A stretch of DNA of 64,000 nucleotides. Source: Platanthera guangdongensis (lineage: Eukaryota > Streptophyta > Magnoliopsida > Asparagales > Orchidaceae). Every line of letters begins with the position of its first letter. The first letter of the stretch is position 1. Under the pieces are notes generated by a model. The model did no database searches. It was not told the origin of the DNA and saw only the letters and a program-made list of their open reading frames with translations. The translations under genes were made by a program, and so were the position numbers. Below are positions 61,224 through 64,000 of this stretch, piece after piece. Location of the stretch: contig CM077151.1 of the NCBI GenBank assembly GCA_039583875.1, forward strand, positions 19,240,326 through 19,304,325, read 5' to 3'.

Positions 61224-61616
61224 ATGTCCTATGACGTTTATGCTTCCTGTTTAGATTACTGGTATGTTAATCCCATGGCTAAACACACCCCAGCCTTGCC
61301 TTCATACCATGGGAATACCAACCGTCCCCACGCTCATCCTCCCACGAGAATTGAGGCACCTACTTATGACGGTTTGGGGTATCCCCAAAATTTTAGAGAC
61401 TGGCTTAAGGGAATAGAAAATTATTTTAATGATCACTTATGGGATGACCACCAAAAGGTTAACATAGCCCGAGATCGATTAGTAGGTCAAGCCCGCGTGT
61501 TTTGGCTAAACGAAGAGCGTCGTGTTGGTAGTTATAAACATGCTTGGCCGGCAACGGCCTACTCTCGGATCAATTTGATCCCACCTACCTCCGCACTACT
61601 AACACCAAGCTTGTGA
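61224..61616 (+). pseudogene. Element-5 gag fragment
   Basis: The ATG at 61224 opens MSYDVYASCLDYWYVNPMAK. IEAPTYDGLGYPQNFRDWLK, GIENYFNDHLWDDHQKVNIA and RDRLVGQARVFWLNEERRVG are the first half of a gypsy-type capsid domain. The frame stops at 61616, overlapping by 73 bases the longer frame that follows. No zinc knuckle is seen. Confidence 0.72.
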
Positions 61617-63031
61617 GTGAGTATCGTTATGGCACTAGTCTCATACCTGCCTATAGGAATGATTATATACCTAACGCTAGATCATTTGTCCCCAAAGGTC
61701 AGCCTGCTCTTAGTGTACCTACAACCACCTTTAGGGAGACCATTCTTACTAGATCTTATGTCTTGGACTCAAAAGATGTTACTCCTAGAATTTTGAATCC
61801 TTTATCCTCGACGCCTAAGCCTCCTGATGTAATGACTGATAGCCATGAGGATGCTGATGTAGATGTGGTATCTCTTGATCTTGAGGATGACCAACTAGGT
61901 GAGTGTATTCCATCATGTACGTTAGTGACCGACGATTCTACTGAGTCTGAAATTGAGATTGGATACCCTAGTGATTTGGAAGATGATGTATGGGATGATT
62001 ACGTTCCGATCTGTGAGAGTATTACATTGCCTATTACGTGCCCTACTAGCGTTGTGTCTGTTCACCCTAGTATTGAGTGCCCTCTCCATGATACGATCCC
62101 CATCGCGTTAGATCCTACGATCGCACCCACTGAGATTTTATCTGAGTTATCTGAGAAGTCTGAGAGTGACGATGTCCCAAGTGTTATTTTGGATGAGTTA
62201 CCATCTAAGGGATGGGTATTTTTGGACGATTCAGTGGTTGTACACCCGGATGAGAGTTCTTTGATGTCGTCACCGTTGGGTGAAATTTTTACTGATTCAG
62301 ATTTTATCCTGGGTTTGATTTTATCGACCCTTCCCCCTATTTATTTGCCTGTCTTAGATGACTTTTTAGGACGTGGAACCGGTATCCCTAGTCTGAGTTG
62401 TTGTGTCACGCCCACTTTATTAGCTCCTACTTTGACGTTGACTCAGTGTGTAGATATTACTATGTTGCGCGCACTAGTATTTGGACTATTCACCGCACCT
62501 CATAGTCATGACTACGTGTCACTTTTGGCAGCTCCTTTTTCTGTGTGTCCATCTACGGTTCCGTCCCCTACTACGAATGACTCTATTTCTTTGGCGACTG
62601 TGCCTCTGGATGTGGTGTCCCTTATACATACTTATATAACACACCCGATCGCACGCATTTACCCGCCGCCATTTGATGACCCTCATTTCCCCACGTTAGC
62701 GACTATAATTGGGTCTCTTGAGTTGTTTCGCTCGCATACCTTTACACATTCGGGGGCATCCAACTATATTGGTTATGATGTGCGGTTCTCCTTGGCATAT
62801 ATTCATGCCAAGCGTGAAAATATTAAAATTAAAATTAAGACTGCGGTGTCGGAGCCCATAAAAAATATCTCTGATTACAAGGCTCCCGTGCCACCTGACT
62901 TACCCCCCTTATCCTCTGCTCTTGGGTCAAGTCATATAGCACATGGATTCTCTCATCATGTATCTAGGCCATTAGTGATTCATTTTAAGTTTTATCGCAT
63001 GCACTTCTACTCCTTTTTTGAGACTGTCTGA
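61544..63031 (+). CDS. Unknown 495-residue open frame of Element-5
   Basis: I do not recognise this protein. It is open for about 1.49 kb; the first frame-internal ATG after the gag overlap is near 61834 (MTDSHEDADVDVV), while the beginning reads QFDPTYLRTTNTKLVSEYRY as a possible shifted continuation of gag. The middle is strongly acidic (DVVSLDLEDDQLGE, ESEIEIGYPSDLEDDVWDDY), followed by hydrophobic, Ser/Thr/Pro-rich stretches (FILGLILSTLPPIYLPVLDD). There is no zinc finger, protease D-S-G, RT or DDE motif. Its length, in an element with nearly identical LTRs, is unusual. It may be a cargo or accessory frame, or a chance survival of a decayed polyprotein. Confidence 0.5.
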   Translation: MAGNGLLSDQFDPTYLRTTNTKLVSEYRYGTSLIPAYRNDYIPNARSFVPKGQPALSVPTTTFRETILTRSYVLDSKDVTPRILNPLSSTPKPPDVMTDSHEDADVDVVSLDLEDDQLGECIPSCTLVTDDSTESEIEIGYPSDLEDDVWDDYVPICESITLPITCPTSVVSVHPSIECPLHDTIPIALDPTIAPTEILSELSEKSESDDVPSVILDELPSKGWVFLDDSVVVHPDESSLMSSPLGEIFTDSDFILGLILSTLPPIYLPVLDDFLGRGTGIPSLSCCVTPTLLAPTLTLTQCVDITMLRALVFGLFTAPHSHDYVSLLAAPFSVCPSTVPSPTTNDSISLATVPLDVVSLIHTYITHPIARIYPPPFDDPHFPTLATIIGSLELFRSHTFTHSGASNYIGYDVRFSLAYIHAKRENIKIKIKTAVSEPIKNISDYKAPVPPDLPPLSSALGSSHIAHGFSHHVSRPLVIHFKFYRMHFYSFFETV

Positions 63032-63563
63032 TGCTAGATATAGTGATTTGGGTTTAGTCTGGTCAGTCCCCGAGCGGATGTCTTCTGGCTCCGTTAATAA
63101 ATTAATATGTAGGAACGCCGACCCATCCGTGATTATGAAGAACGTCGGATTTTATGCTTTTACTTTAGATTTTTATATAGCACATGGTGTTTCACTTTAT
63201 TTCAAGTTTCCGGACTTTTTACTGTACGTCTCTGTTCCACTTGAGCGCCTTTCTCCGTCGTCTCTTCCTACCACTAAATATTCTCTTGGGATGGGGAGTG
63301 TTAGTACTGTCGTGTCTATTTTCCATGTTGACTCCTTGGTTCTTGAACTGGTCGGTAGGATTCTTGTTTATTTTCTTTTGCTTGACACCCTTTCGAGTTT
63401 TCTCGAAAGTCTTGTTGTTTGTGTGCCAGACAGGTTCTCAGTGCTATGGGATGTTCATGCTACGAAGACACGAATTGCGGGGCCATATTTGCCCCATGTT
63501 GCTGCTGCTTTCGACGGTTCCCCCCTCACGGGCCACTCATCGGTGATGAGTGATTTTGAGCGG
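63018..63563 (+). CDS. Downstream open frame of Element-5
   Basis: Overlaps the previous frame by 14 bases and stays open through the polypurine tract and into the 3' LTR (to 63788). Blocks include LGLVWSVPERMSSGSVNKL, VGFYAFTLDFYIAHGVSLYF and LELVGRILVYFLLLDTL; the last is hydrophobic. It has no recognised domain and may be the shifted continuation of the 495-residue frame. Confidence 0.35.
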
Positions 63564-63571
63564 GGGAGGAT
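63557..63571 (+). promoter_or_regulatory. Element-5 polypurine tract
   Basis: GAGCGGGGGAGGAT directly before TGATGGCGACG of the 3' LTR. Confidence 0.75.
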
Positions 63572-64000
63572 TGATGGCGACGATGCTGATGCGGCCGTGG
63601 ATCTACGACATCGAGAGTTCGTGGATTGGGACGGTCGTTGCCGCAAGCTCGAAGATGGGAGTCTACCACGATGTTTCTTCGCCAACGCCGCCACCGCTAC
63701 ATGTTTTGCTCGACGTCCGCCGCCTCCAATAAATAAAATATATAATTATAAATTACATAATTATATATTTTATCAATTTTTATTTTAAACAATTCTATTT
63801 TAAAAGTACTTTATTTCATGCATTTTATTTAGTTAGTGAATTGTTTAATTTCATGTATTGCATTTTCATTTCAAGTATTATGATGGGTGCATATAACCAT
63901 CATAATTTCTTTTTGAATTTTGAATTTTGAATGGATGATGATTGAGTGGTGTAGGCTATATATAGTCATGGTTATGAAGGAATAATTAGAGAATGAAAGA
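63572..64000 (+). repeat. Element-5 3' LTR, cut by window end
   Basis: Direct repeat of 59537 onward. Differences include GTCGCAGG/GCCGCAAG, loss of a short CTATAA word near 63762 and a few single bases. Confidence 0.88.

Larger units (their letters stand above)
59537..64000 (+). mobile_element. Element-5: non-autonomous LTR element with gag and a long unknown frame
   Basis: 5' LTR 59537-60871 and the start of the 3' LTR at 63572 are near-identical over the 429 bp that can be compared. Primer-binding site and polypurine tract are in place. The 2.7-kb interior has a gypsy-like gag fragment, then long open frames without any RT, RNase H or integrase motif. It continues past the window end. Confidence 0.85.

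Overview
The window looks like nuclear DNA from a flowering plant with a large, repeat-rich genome. One plant gene with many introns, a PRP4-type splicing-factor kinase, sits in a sea of Ty1/copia and Ty3/gypsy retrotransposons, hAT and Mutator-like DNA transposons, a LINE, SINE-like and MITE-like repeats. Most LTR elements carry a primer-binding site of the tRNA-Met type (TGGTATCAGAG or close to it). I cannot name the species. No bacterial or organellar genes, rRNA, functional tRNA or CRISPR arrays were seen.

The PRP4 kinase gene runs on the minus strand from its ATG at 41842 to the last visible exon at 12090. Eleven exons join in frame into 962 codons: a basic/His-Arg/RS-like N-terminus, then kinase subdomains I to about X. 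The final exon or exons (roughly the last 100 codons of the family) were not found and probably lie before position 1. Intron 4 uses a GC-AG splice pair. Intron 6 is 25.2 kb and holds most of the mobile DNA: Gypsy-1 (from 13802), a 6.7-kb mosaic block with Transposase_28-like multi-exon genes inside it (17158-23865), Gypsy-2 nested in the Gypsy-1 integrase (25107-30137), and an antisense copia element, Copia-2 (30138-37968), which itself carries a LINE, MITEs and other insertions.

1-11.6 kb (beyond the known kinase exons): a microsatellite; Copia-1 (713-8589, short LTRs) interrupted by a hAT element (1210-3185) and by a 1.68-kb SIRE-like LTR plus gag fragment (4176-6139); a BED-zinc-finger reading frame split by a Pack-MULE-like transposon (9088-10761) that carries a plastid release-factor (PrfB) fragment and a copia integrase fragment; an inverted pair of tRNA-derived SINE-like sequences; and a GC-rich MITE-like repeat.

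42-64 kb (upstream of the kinase gene): a foldback MITE; an unrecognised minus-strand reading frame near 43.6 kb; Gypsy-3 (44025-47997), a chromodomain gypsy element with near-identical LTRs and an AAAAG target duplication but no reverse transcriptase; truncated Copia-4 (plus) facing truncated Copia-3 (minus) across a 540-bp segment with three palindromes; a hAT C-terminal fragment; a tandemly duplicated MITE-like unit with an expanded AT tract; an LTR-like block; and Element-5 (59537 to the window end), a non-autonomous LTR element with gag but no RT or integrase, which carries a long open frame of 495 residues that I cannot assign.

The best candidates for something undescribed are the Element-5 open frame, the duplicated mosaic block at 17.2-23.9 kb, the Pack-MULE cargo, the LTR-encoded tail of the Gypsy-1/Gypsy-2 polyprotein, and the palindrome cluster at 52.3 kb.
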